Assembly (NCBI RefSeq): GCF_000708205.1
Contig: NW_014575563.1
Coordinates: forward strand, 489,361-553,360
DNA length: 64,000 nt
DNA from: Mixia osmundae IAM 14324
Taxonomy: Eukaryota; Basidiomycota; Mixiomycetes; Mixiales; Mixiaceae
Direction: 5' to 3'
The notes beneath the pieces were generated by a model, which made no database searches, had not been told where the DNA came from, and worked only from the letters and a program-made list of their open reading frames with translations. Made by a program: the position numbers and the translations under genes. Of the stretch, positions 33,826 to 49,300 are shown piece by piece. Every line of letters starts with the position of its first letter. The first letter of the stretch is position 1.

Positions 33826-34309
33826 CTAAGACCAGCGGCTCTTCTTGGTGACATATTCACCGTGTAGCTTGACGCGCCCGAAGCTGGCTTTCTGCGTGAT
33901 GACGGGCGATGCGGCCGGTCTGAATCGATGTTCCTTGCTATACCTGCACCATATAGACTTTGAGTCAGCTTCTGTGGAGCTGGCCGCCGGTCTGTACCTG
34001 CCTGGGTACTTTCTTGAAATGGGGTCGACTGCGGTGGATCGGATGGAACTCGTGCTTGAGATCAAAGGGATAGACCCCTCTGTCGACGCATTCCAGTCGT
34101 CAGCGCAGGATGAAGATAAGCTATGGCGTCACTGACAACGCAAACGTGAGGAATAGCAGGGCGACAAGACAGCCGACCGCGGCGAGCAAGCTGCGTTGAG
34201 TGATCAGTCGGCCTTGACGTGTCCCTCTCTTGGGACTGTGCTCCGACTTTGATCCTGGCGCGGGCAAGTCGTCGTCCGCCTTGATCTTGCTCGTCCGTTG
34301 CGCTGACAT
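33826..34309 (-). CDS. Small single-pass membrane protein, unknown
   Basis: Three exons (34309-34137, 34079-34002, 33943-33826) give about 122 residues. A charged N-terminus of about 40 residues is followed by one membrane helix (SLLAAVGCLVALLFLTFAL) and a basic, probably lumenal part with VYPFDLKHEFHPIH and EHRFRPAASPVITQKA. The second intron needs a GC donor (CAG|GCAGGT, 34001) to keep the frame. I do not recognise the family. Divergent from the DNAJC11-like gene, 119 bp between starts. Confidence 0.6.
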
Positions 34310-34428
34310 CCTGCCACAAGTCGTCAGCAGACAAGGCGCTGACACAAAGTTCGACGTTCAAAGTGGCTCGGAGACGCGAACGATCGAGGTTGCCTGCCAG
34401 AAGGACATGCTCGAGCAGACAGCAGTAG

Positions 34429-37993
<3,565 letters not shown>

Positions 37994-38149
37994 GATGGTT
38001 CAAACCAAAGTAAAGACTGGCTCCTGTCCAGGAGTCTCGTGTCGTCAGGGTTGACGTGGCGGTGGCGCCCGATACATTTGACACGACTTTGGCTCCGTCC
38101 GTCTGTCGCGCGGCGATCTCTGATCAATGGATTTAGCAGGTTCACAGGA

Positions 38150-39874
38150 ATGGGCAGCTCTTTAGACGGTCTGTCGTTACCACCAGAATGGTCGGACAAG
38201 TTCGAGATGCGCATGCATCCCATCAAAAAGCGCTCTGTCCACGCTCGACAAGCCTTTGCAGCGGGCGATACCCTTTTTGAGACCCGTCCGCCGTTCGCTG
38301 TAGTCGGCAACAGCGACATTTTGACACGATGCTTCCATTGTCTGAAGCCTACGAGTCCCGAGCGCGAGCTGAAGCGATGTTCGTCCTGCCAGCTTGCGCG
38401 CTTCTGCGGGCCAGCCTGTGTCAAGGCAGGCTGGACACCTGAGGGCCACAAGTACGAATGTGCGGCCTTCAAACGGTGTGGCTTCAAGGACACCCCCGCT
38501 TCGCTCGCAAAATTGCCATTGACGGAAGCGCGTTTGCTTGCACGCATGATCTGGGCACAGAAGCACGATCCATCGCAACATCGATATGATCTGCACGGTG
38601 ATGTGGACTGCTTCGACAACAAGGAGAAAGCCCTGTGGGCCCGTAGGATACAAGAGGCCTCTGTCCTCGTCGGTCAATCTCTGTTCAACGAAGTACTGGG
38701 CAATGCGAAAGCGGCGCTGCTCCAAATGGCAAAGGTGCAGATGAACGCCCATACGCTCTGTACACCCTTTGGGGAGGCCTGTGGCGTCTCCCTCAGTTCA
38801 TCTTTCGCCTTGATCAATCACTCCTGTGCGCCTAACACGTTTGCAATGTCTTCACACTGGCCAGACGAAAAGCCAAAATATCTGCGCGTGGCAGCGTGTA
38901 GGCCTATCAAAGCGGGTGATGAGATCACCATCGCATATGTCGATGTCGAGGAGGAGAATCTGCAGCGTCGGCAGACCATCAAAGCAACGTATGGATTCGA
39001 CTGCGACTGCAGGCTCTGCGAAGCAGCCACTCGTGGTGAACCATGGGCGCATTCCAACCGTGCGCTTCGCTGTGTCGTTTGCGAAGTACGCAAGGACTTT
39101 AGCTACATGGCGGAACGGTTCGGAGACGCAAAGTGGGCGTATCTTCAAGGTGAGCATCTCTACAGACGTTTCCAGCTACCACGCTGATCCTACATCTGCC
39201 TTTGCGAAGAACAACGGCCGGCCCCGAACGTAAAATCGATTCTTGTATACTGTCCGGCAGGCCATAGCTTCAGAACCGAGTTTTTGGAGATGTACAGACA
39301 GATTGCGGCTGTCAAATCAGCATCGAGCGATACGCCGATTCGGCAGGGAGAACCCTGGTCAGCAGAGTATACCATCCTGAGTCGCAGTATGCTGCCTTGC
39401 GCCGTTGCATTGCGACAATATGTGTGCAAGAGACTGGAAGCACGCATCAAAGAGCCCATGGTCGGGCCTGCTTTCATGGGCTGGCAGCCGCTGGTGTTCG
39501 ATCCTGTCGTACAAGCTTACAAAGTCTACATGATCGGCAGACAACTCTCGCCTCATCCGTCGACGCTCTTTCAAGAAATGTGTCTTGGCTCTCAGATTTG
39601 CATGGCAATGCATGCTGCCCTCGACCAGGCGCACACTCTGATGGCGCTCAAGGGGGTCGACGAACGACACAAGTACGCGCAGTATTGGCAACAACTTCGA
39701 GATCAATGCCGCGAGACGCTCACGGTCGCGCATACTGTCTGGCGAGCGGATGGCGGTCATATCGCAACCGAGATCCGGCGGATCTTACAAGTTGCCGAGC
39801 AAGCCTGGCAGCATCTCGCCTTCACGCGCTATCAGGAGCGCACGACAGGTATCGGGAACAACAACAACCTGTAA
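38150..39874 (+). CDS. SET and MYND domain protein
   Basis: Probable protein-lysine methyltransferase of the SMYD/Set5-6 type. Two exons (38150-39149, 39210-39874) give about 554 residues. The SET domain is split as usual: an N-terminal part (RSVHARQAFAAGDTLFETRPPF) then the MYND zinc finger (CFHCLKPTSPERELKRCSSC, ARFCGPACVKAGW, HKYEC). The catalytic SET half follows with SFALINHSCAPNTF and KAGDEITIAYVD, plus a post-SET Cys cluster (FDCDCRLCEAA). The intron has an AAG acceptor. The C-terminal 200 residues are helical. Upstream sequence is open to 38039, but no earlier ATG is convincing. Confidence 0.9.
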
Positions 39875-39994
39875 TATTCTTGTTGTAGACGGGATGTAGT
39901 GACTGGCGCCCTTCGCATGCACGTGAGCGCGTCAAATTTCGTTCAGCGCGAAGCACAGGCGCCAAAGCTAGCAAAGCCCGCCTGCCTGTCAGAC

Positions 39995-42900
39995 ATGTTT
40001 CTGGTGAGCTACGACCCCTTGATGGTGCTTGGCAGCAGCTAATAGTGATCGCTACACAGTTCAAAAGCTGTGCGTGGAGGACTAGCTCGCGTGCCCGCGT
40101 GCTGATTGACATCTCCCCGACCCAGTGCTAGGTACCGTTCTAGGCAAGTCAGCAGCACCGAGAACAGTGTGCAAGCCACTGATTCGGTCTGATCTTCGCA
40201 GGCAATCCGGCGCAGACAGAGGTGGTCTCGATTCCTGGCAGATTCTTCGTGACACGACCGCAAGGGCTCAAGGGATCCAAAGAATGCATCTACCAGGATG
40301 CTGTGGCCTCAATCAGACGCACGTCGAGAGAGTATAACTGGTCTCTCGTTGTGACGAAATCTTGGGGCCAGGATGGCGAGCAACTCCTGTCTGAAGAAGA
40401 AGAAAGTGCGCTGTCCACCTGCTCACGCGACATCGCACATGCTGATGCCAGGCTCAGCCGACGATGAGAGGCCGTACCTGATAGATGCAGAGATCGCATT
40501 CGCTTCTGCGCCGACACGTACGCAAGATCAAGACGACGGACCTTCGACGAGCTTTACTTGGCGCGATCTATCCTCAGGCGACGTGGACGAAGTCTGTCTG
40601 TTCGTCTGCCGCTCAGAGGGAACTCGACCAGAAACGCTGCTGCTCTTCGAGTCTCTCGTCTACCGCGCCATGTACGAGCGACAGTACTCGCGGTCGGCCG
40701 ACCACGCGTCTGAAGCTAATCTCGAATCCTACAAGCGAAGGTCAGTCACGACGGGGATGCACATTGCGCGAGTCTGACTCGAAGCAGCTCAACGCTATCG
40801 AGGTCAGCGCAGCAACCCCTCTTCAGACCGCCTTCGTCAGACGAGGAAGACGATGACGTCTCCTCGCAGCTAGCTAATGTCTCTTTGTCTGGCCCGCCTG
40901 CCAGCACGCGCGCGCCGCCGGTCGGCGCGCCACCTGACCTTCTTGCAGCGGGCGTCGTAGGAGCTACACCGCGCTCGTCAAAGGGCAAAGGTCGGGCTTC
41001 CGAGATTGAGCCTGCACCCTCCGCTGCGGACACACGAGACCAGATCGACAAAGCGGTCACGCTGCCGCCAGATCGTCGAAACCTCATCTCGAGCGAGACT
41101 GCCGATCTCAATCTGTACGATGCAGCAACAGGCGTTTTCATGCCTCAGGAGAAAGCAGTACAAGCAAGTTTGTGGCTTGTGCAAGGACAGAAATTCCCAT
41201 GTGAGCATGCAGGCTTCCAGGGAGGCTGGCCAGCTGATGAGCATCTCTACTCATAGGTTGGCTGACTATCAGCGGAGCGGGAGGACGTACATGGGTCAGT
41301 CTGCCGGTTGACGATCAGATGCCGGCAGCGTTCAACGAGGTAGGCCAGCCTAGCGGGTAAGGCAGTCACGTACCTGATCCCACCGACAATCACAGGACAG
41401 CCTCTCGTTCGTCTTCAACTACAACAACGTCGAGACAAACCAATTCTTTACTTGGCTGCTGCGCTTGCCGGATAAGGAATCGCTTGACAAGCTGTCCGAG
41501 GCTTTCACTCGAGCCTTCTTCGAGGCTCGCAACGGCGCTGGTCAATGGGCGAAGCTCAAGGTAAGTCTCGCAATGGCCGAGCGACGTCCAAGCTTACGAT
41601 CGCACAATACAGACGGACGAACAGCGATACTCACAGGATGCGCTGATCGAGGATCTGGACATGTACGAGCCCACTGCAGACGACGAGCGGGAAGCAGAAG
41701 CAGCCGAAGAGGATGAGAAGTACGAACAGGCAGAGGAAGAGCAAGCGCAAGAGTCGGATGCTGCTCTGTCAGATGAGAGCGAAGACGAGTCTGACGCGGT
41801 CAGCAAGCCTGTCGGTGCCAAAGTCAACAAGCTGCTTGCAGTGGGTCACAAAGAGGAGATGTCCTTCGTTGTTCGGGGCGACCAGATTGGCGTCTTCCGG
41901 TCGAATCCAGAAGGACGCAAGAAGCTCAAATTTGTAACGAACATCCAAGGCATCAGCACGCCGGACGGCAAGCGACTCTTCGAGCCTAGCAAGGTCATGC
42001 TACACAACCAAGACGCGACAATGGTCCTTGCAGATCCGATGAATCCGAATTCGCTGTACAAACTCGATCTGGCCACCGGTCGTGTCGTTGACGAATGGAA
42101 GATCTCCGACAACATGGCGGTGCACAACTTTGCGCCTGGCTCAAAATTTGCGCCGACTACTGCCGAGCAGACATTCGTGGGCATGTCTCGCAATGGTCTC
42201 TTCATGGTCGACCCCCGTCTGAGTGGCAGCAAGCTCGTCGAGAGCCAGTTCAAGCAGTATGCTACAAAGACCGATTTCGCAGCCGCTGCCACGACTGGAT
42301 CAGGACACATCGCTGTCGTTTCGGACAAAGGTGACATTCGGCTGTTCGACAGTCTGGGCAAGAATGCAAAGACGGCTTTGCCCGCGCTTGGTGATGCGAT
42401 CAAAGGCGTCGACACGACTGCAGACGGGCGTTTTGTACTTGCTACTTGCAAAGACTACCTGCTGCTCATCGACACGACGATCAAGGATGGCAAATATGCC
42501 GGGCAGTCTGGCTTTGAGCGCAGTTTCCCTGCTGCCGCGAAGCCGATGCCACGTCGGCTACAGCCCAAACTCGAACACCGTCGCTTCATTGGCGACGTCA
42601 ACTTCACTGTTGCTAGGTTCGTCGTCTCTCTCGTTGTCATCGCGTTTGGCTAATCTGCGCATAGATTCAATGCTGGTCTGGATTCGAAGGAGCAGAACAT
42701 CATCACGTCGACGGGCGATTTTGTTATCATTTGGGACTTCAAGAAGGTGCAGAAGGGCAAGCTAGATTCTTATATCATCAAGAGGCAAACATCCACGATG
42801 TTCGTTACAATCCGAGCTAACTTCTGCATGCAGAGTTGGCGAGACGATCGTGGCAGACAACTTTGTCTTTGGCAAGGACAACGAGCTCGTCATTGCCTCG

Positions 42901-43026
42901 CATCGCGACGTCTTCCAAGAGGTGCGGCAGTCACTCGTCAAGCCGACGCGAGAGTCTCTTGCGCCAACACCTCGGAAGGCGCGTGCTGTCGTGAAGCACT
43001 ACGACGCGGACGAATTCGATGTGTGA
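39995..43026 (+). CDS. VID27: Vid27 homologue
   Basis: Cytosolic beta-propeller protein linked in yeast to vacuolar import and degradation of gluconeogenic enzymes. Eleven exons are modelled: 39995-40003, 40060-40069, 40126-40131, 40202-40405, 40452-40740, 40788-41200, 41257-41339, 41396-41560, 41613-42616, 42665-42784 and 42834-43026, about 831 residues. The N-terminal part has SIPGRFFVTRPQGLKGSKEC, TSFTWRDLSSGD and FNYNNVETNQFFTW. An acidic stretch (EEDEKYEQAEEEQAQESD) precedes the Vid27 propeller (GDQIGVFR, GISTPDGKRLFEPSKVMLH, FIGDVNFTVARFNAGLD, VGETIVADNF). The first three tiny exons are inferred to give MFLFKSLLG, the expected family start. The last intron uses a GC donor. Confidence 0.9.
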
Positions 43027-43066
43027 TCCGTGGATCTGCTGTAAGCCTGTATGTCGTACTTCTTAC

Positions 43067-43766
43067 TCATTCATTGTCAAACGAAAGCGGTCCTGGCGTC
43101 TTTGGCTTTGCTTTCTTTGGCTTCTTCATCGAAGGCTTGCTGCTTTCGCTGGCTGCTGGCTTCACCGTCGCTTTCGCTTCTGGCACGACTGGCACGGCTG
43201 GCTTCGCGCTTGCTTCGGGTATGCGTTCGACAACGGTGTTGGTCCTGCTGACCATGTCTTGCCATGAAGCCTCATCCCCTTCATCGTCGTTCGTCACAAT
43301 GGCAGGGTAGATCTTGCGCCGTTTTGGAGGCTCGCCGTCATTCGACGAAGCAAAGTTGAGAGTGCCCGCTCTCGGCTCCTTGCGAGAAGCTGTAGGCGCA
43401 GCTTCTCTGGCTTGAGCCGGCGTCAGAGCGCCCTCTGCGACGACGATGAGCTCTTCTAGCTCATAACTCATGGCCCAGTGAGACCAGCATGCCTTTGCGA
43501 GCTGCGAGAGCTTCCTCTTTGCTGAGACCTCTGTGCTTGCGATCGTCTAGCACAACGACTGAGGGGCCATCTTCGCCAAAGTCCAGGCCGTCTTCGTCAG
43601 AGTCGTCACGCTCTGGCTGATCATCACGAGTTGGCAACTCAGGTCGGCGACTGGCAGGCTGGCCAGCGAGTGCACCAGCGATATTCTGGAGGAACTTTGG
43701 TTTTCCTGCTACATACGACAGCCCTCTCAGCTGATTCTTAGACGGCTCGTCTCGGTCTTTGACCAT
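43067..43766 (-). CDS. DUF4604 (KIAA1143-like) protein
   Basis: Small acidic, Lys-rich, probably nuclear protein of the DUF4604 family, whose function is unknown. Two exons (43766-43493, 43455-43067) give about 220 residues. The conserved N-terminus NQLRGLSYVAGKPKFLQNI is followed by ELPTRDDQPERDDSDEDGLD and PSVVVLDDRK, and the C-terminus is Lys/Pro-rich (MKKPKKAKPK). The 37-nt intron would use a GC donor (AAG|GCATGC), so its borders are unsure. Starts further upstream (to 43874) are possible. Convergent with VID27. Confidence 0.75.
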
Positions 43767-44057
43767 TGATCGCACTGGGCCAGTCAACGTCGCGTGGAGA
43801 CTCCGCATCGACCTATCGCCGAAGCCCGGCATGCATCTCAAGGTGGTCCGGGCACTCTCATGATCCGCAGGCACGATGCTCGAGTCGACTTTACAAAGTC
43901 TCGCGTGCCCACGAAAGTCTGCGAATGGGCGCCATGCATTTGCTCAGCCTAATGAAGCTCGTCGCCGAACCACGCTCGCTGTTCGTCTAGCCTTCTTCAG
44001 TCCCGAGGGCAGGACAAAGGGTGTACGACTCCGATTGCTCAACCGGACACAACGACG

Positions 44058-46183
44058 ATGGACGAAGAGAGGGAGAATGTGCCTGACCGCGACATAATGA
44101 ACGAGTACGGCTTAGGTCGGTTAGCCAGCTATGACAGACCAGAGCTGCTTGAGGAAGATGTCAAGCCGGACTACCTGACGCGTAACAAGAGCGAGAGGCT
44201 ACGTTTGCAAGGCCTTTTGCTGAGCAAGATGTCTCGACCGCCATCGCGTCTCGATGTCGACGAGCGAGTGCTCGACGCGCCCGTTACCCGCGGGGAAGCT
44301 TTCGCACTCTGGATGGTCAACGAAGGCCGTCGGAGAATCTTCTTCGGTGTCTTCCTCATCGTCCAAACCCTTGTCTTTGTGCTCGGTTTCGTCAATTATG
44401 CCTACAGCGACAATTTCGACAATGCGCGTGCGACGTTTCATATCACTTATCCGATCGCACGGGCAGCAGCACTTACGCTCCATTTTGATTTGGCTCTCAT
44501 CCTTCTGCCTGTCTGTCGCAACATGATATCCTTCCTGCGCAACACACCATTAGGAGCTGTCATCCCTTTTGATAGCAATATCACCTTCCACAAGGCTGTA
44601 GCATGGAGCATGGTCAGCGCTAAAGTGCAGCAAGCCGAGCGTGTCTGACCGGTGTCGACAGGTTTTCTTCACGGCTGTCCATGTTACAGCTCATATGGTC
44701 AACTTCGCCCAGCTCGGCATTGCCTCTGGCACGAATGTCGTCGGTTTCCTCGGCGCCAATTTCGCCACGGGTCCAGGCATTACAGGCTGGATCATGACCC
44801 TTGCTTTGGCTGTGATGGTCTGGACAGCGATCGAAAAGAACCGACGAGCCAACTTTGAACGGTTCTGGTATGCTCATCACCTGGGCTTAGTACGCTATAC
44901 ATCGTTCGTAGTTCTCGGGCTAACGCGCAGGACAGGTCTTCTTTCTCATGTGGAGCATCCATGGCATGTTCTGTATGATCCAGCCCGATCGTCCTCCGTA
45001 TTGCTCAGCAAGCTCTATCGGCATCTTTTGGCGCTACTGGCTCGTCGGAGGCACGATTTATTCCTACGAGCGTATCCTGCGAGAGCTCAGATCTCGCCAC
45101 AAGACATACATCACGAAAGTCATCCAGCATCCGTCTAATGTCGTCGAGATTCAATTCCAACGCGAAGGTGCAGTCTCTCGGCCGGGACAGTACATCTTCC
45201 TCAACTGTCCTGCCATCTCGCTATGGCAATGGCATCCTTTCACGCTCACTTCTGCACCCGAGCATGGCTATCTGAGCGTCCACATCAGAATGGTGGGCGA
45301 CTTCACCCGCGCACTGGGCGAGGCTCTCGGCTGCGATCTTGAAGGAGACAAGGGCGGAGCTGCAAAGGCAGGCAGTCAGGAGATCCAGGTCACGAACAAG
45401 CAAGTTCTGCCCCGCATCATGATTGACGGGCCGTTCGGCTCAAGCTCGGAAGACTACCGGAAATTCGACACCGTAGTGCTCGTAGGAGCGTAAGTAATGC
45501 ATGCATAGCGCTCCGAGACTAGCGCTGACCGCAACTTTTGACAGTGGCATTGGCATTACACCATTTGCAAGCATTTTGTCCTCAATCTGGTATCAGAAGA
45601 ACGAAGCTCGTCGCCGCGGCAAGAAGACTCGTCTGACCAAAGTCTACTTCTTCTGGTAATGCCTACCGGCTTTAGCATGAGTAAGCTGAGTCTGTGAGGC
45701 TGTACAGGATCTGTCGGGACACAACGACGCTGAGCTGGTTTCAGAACTTGCTCTCCGCTATCGAAGATCAAGACGACGAGGGATACGTCGAAATCCACAC
45801 TTATGTCACCCAGCGACTGAAAGAGGCAGAACTCAATAATCTGATGATTGCTGACGTCGGATCCGAACGAGACTCAATCACTGGGCTCAAAGCGCCGACG
45901 CATTTTGGCAGACCGAATTGGTCGGCCATCTTTCAGTCGCGTCAGTTCACCAGCAGAGAGTCAGTTGAATCTGGCTGACATTGCACAGTGCAACATCGAC
46001 ATCCGAGTACAGAGGTCGGCGTCTTCTTCTGCGGCCCGAAGCCGTGCGTCTACTTCATCCCACAGACCTTTGGCTGACACGTCGCGCAGGCTTGGCTCTG
46101 CGCTCCATGTCGCCTGCAATAAATTCAGTCAGGCCGATGAAGAAAATGGGACAAAGTTCCTGTTCGGCAAAGAGAACTTCTAG
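44058..46183 (+). CDS. NOXA: NADPH oxidase NoxA (gp91phox type)
   Basis: Transfers electrons from NADPH via FAD and two haems to oxygen, producing superoxide for fungal development and polarity. Seven exons (44058-44612, 44662-44889, 44936-45489, 45545-45655, 45708-45940, 45989-46043, 46090-46183) give about 609 residues. The transmembrane haem region has TYPIARAAALTLHFDLALIL, NITFHKAVAW, FTAVHVTAHMVNF and FWYAHHLGLVFFLMW. FAD binding is at HPFTLTSAPEHG, and NADPH binding at GAGIGITPFASIL and VGVFFCGPKPLG; it ends in KFLFGKENF. There are no EF-hands, so it is NoxA rather than NoxC. About 90 extra N-terminal residues precede the first helix. Confidence 0.95.
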
Positions 46184-46321
46184 TCGGGCGAGCAATGCAC
46201 CCGTTTCCCAGGCTGTCTCCGCGAGCGTTGCGAGAGGCTCAATGTTGACCCTTCTTGACATGCGAAACCCCTGATTGACTGACATCAGTTGCTTGGCAAC
46301 TTTGCTTGCTCAGATACCATC

Positions 46322-49300
46322 ATGGACAAGCTAAGGAAGAGATCTTGGCTCAGACCGGTCAAGAGCAAGAATGCACTTCAGGGAGCAACGGATGCCGTCT
46401 CAACGGCCAGCCAGATCAGCGTCGAAGTTTCGCATCAGCAGACATCTGCCCGGGAACGCAGTTGGCCCTCACTTTCGATCAGGGCAACTCTCGATAGCCG
46501 GTTCATGTCTTCACGGGCCTCGTCCATTCCACAAGCCACGAGTCCAAGCTATATGGGGAGTGATGCTCACTCGTTGTCAACCCTGACTTCTTCTTGCCGA
46601 CCGGAACCTCGCTACCTCGTGGCTGGCGAGATTCCTCGGCCGACGCTCGTGATCGAGGACGTGCAGCTGTTTGACGTTTGCAATGCCAGCCCGGCATACG
46701 ACGACGCCCGGGAAGATCAAGACAGCGTCGCGTCGCCGGCGTCGGTTTTGGGCAGACAGAGCACCGTCTGTTTACGTCGCATGGGTGAGCTGCTCGATCG
46801 CTGCCCGCATGCCGAGAGATCACTGACGTGCGCTCGGTCAAGGGATCGACACAGACGCAGAGAGCGGAGCTGATCCCGATCTCAAGCGCTTCTCATTCCC
46901 TTTACCTGCCTCGACTTCTGTTGGCTCGAGGGCGAGCCTGGTGAAGGAGCCGGCCGGATCCCGAGTACTGACGCCGGCAAGTAGCCCGGCGGTCGCATCG
47001 CCATCCTCTCGTTCGCCACAGTCTCGATCGCCAACGGGATATGGTCCAAGCTCTGCTCTAGCAAGGAGGCCATCTACGTCTGCCGCTCTCTCGCTCATGC
47101 CAAAGCACCCTACGACGGAATATCTCGCCGATCAGCTGAACTCGAAGCAAGAGTATGCTAGCTCAGAATCAGCTATGACAGAGCCTCGGAGACCTTCTTC
47201 GCCCGCGCCACTGGGTAGAGCTGACCAAGTGCTCATTCCCGCACGTAGAGACTCTGTCGATTCTGCAGAGGAAGCCTTGCGTGACCTCAATCTCACTTCG
47301 ACCGACGAGACTGTCTCTAGACCTGTTGCGTTCTCATACGGCCCGACGAGGCCCGTCAGGACCAAGCAATCGCCCGACCTTTCGACGCAGTGGCGCAGAG
47401 TCGACGAGCTTACGGCTGCTCGATCGAGCGATCCCAGCAAGTCGCCGCAAAAGCCATCAGGTCGAGAGCACACGCTCAGATCACCCGCTTCAGCCGATAA
47501 CATAGTTCAGATCCATCGAGATCCGGCTCTGGCATCTAGCGGTAACAGGCTGAGCAAGTCAGGCGTGAGCATCAACAGCACCAGCACCGAGTCGCTCAGC
47601 ATGTGGCCGAGAACCGACAGCTTTCCAGCGACGCTGCATCGAGAGGCGATGCACGATAGATCTGATCTGCCTGCCAATATGCCCGAATGGTCACGCCTTC
47701 AAGCTGACGAGCCTACTTCCTGTGCGTCTCCTGTAGCACCCAATACGTTCGCTGGCTGAGCCATCACAGACCCGAACAATAAGATCGTGCGAGATCTCGA
47801 CTTTGCCATGCGCAAATTACTCTCTGAAGCCGTCTTCAAAGACTTCCTCGAAGATCCGGTGCATTATCTACCCTTGGTCAGCGCAAGCATGTGCTGAAGG
47901 GGACGCCTGTGTTGCACAGCTCGCTCGATGGCGTTTTCGAGAGTACCTCAAGACGACGCGGGGTGATCCGCCTTATCTGCTTGACTGCTGGTGGGATGCC
48001 GAGCTTTTTGCCCGCCAATTCCGCGCACTTCGCCAGGGCGCCCATGACTTTGGACGTGAGTCACTCACTACCTGCTGGAGCAATTCCGAATCTGACATGC
48101 CGCCAGAGCTATACCTTCAGCCTACGGTAGCAATCAGCGACAAAGTTGGCGTAAGCTCCGACAAGATGAGTGATGCCTCGCTAGTCCTCGACTCCATCGC
48201 CACTGCTTCCAACCCAGTAGCTCGCATACAAGATGATATGCTCCGCACGATGTTCAAGACTGACTTCCAATCTTTCGTCAAGACGCGACTAGTCGAGCAA
48301 GCTCGCGTCAAGCTTGGATCTTTTACCCTTCGCGACAAAGAAAAGGGCCAGGGACTCGGCGACTGTTTCGTCATCACCAACCCGAGGCAGAGAGATCATC
48401 CCATTATCGGCGCAAGTGATGCTTTCGTCGAGCTGACCGTCAGTCATCTTCCTGGCCGGTAATTATTGCTGACGCCTGACGTAGGGCTACTCCCGTCAGG
48501 CGATCTGCAGCCGCAACTGTCGGTTCTTACAAGTAAGCATCGTGTCTTGCACATAGAGGCGCTCAAATGCTAGCAGGGCCCGAGTACATCGCGCGAAGCA
48601 GTTGCGCGGATCCGAGTCGCACTTAACACCGGTCAGGCCTGCACCGAGCTGCTCCTCAATTACCGTCAGAACGGACAGCCCTTTTTCAATCTACGTGGGT
48701 ACCGCGCCTCGCCCTTTGCTGCCGCTGACAGTCTGCACCAGTGTGCATCTTCCCCTTGCGCGACACAGATGGCAGCGTTTCGTACTATTGCGGCGGCCAG
48801 GCAAGCGCACAACGACATGCTCTGCTGTCATTCGATAACCGTCATCGCAGATCAACGTATCTGGGCCGTTGAAGTCATCGAAAAGTCTCAGATTTCTGGT
48901 CGGAATCGAAGACGAAGAGCCGAATGGGGCAGGCAGTGAAGTCGAGCCTTCGCCGACGATGTCACAATATCTCACACACAAGCGGTCTAATCTCGAGAGT
49001 CCGGCACAGTGTAATCCCCTCTTCCCGTCTGCAGCCGGCTATCAACCTTCGAGCGCCGAGCTCTCGCGCCACACTTCGGCTCGTTCGGCCATCGTACTCG
49101 ACAGTCTCGCAAATGGCAAAGAGCCACAGCAGACGCCCGGACCAGGTGCAGAGCAGCAGTTCCGCGTCAAAGAAGCCAAAGGTATTGACGAAGCATCGCG
49201 CGAATTCGAGAGCGTTTATTCGAAGGCGATCTTCCTCGAGCCTCACCGCTGCAAGATCCTCTTTGCCACGCAAGTTCTCAGTCTGATTGTATTGCGTATT

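Noticed and set aside
42817-42833. GT donor (GTTCGT near 42800) for the last VID27 intron
   Set aside because: It would give an intron of only about 34 nt and insert extra residues where the family reads IKR-x-x-ET-V-ADNF without a gap; the GC donor at 42785 fits better.
46090-46270. Plus-strand frame running past NoxA's end
   Set aside because: After the 46044-46089 intron the frame gives the canonical GTKFLFGKENF ending and stop, so the overlapping open frame is not coding.
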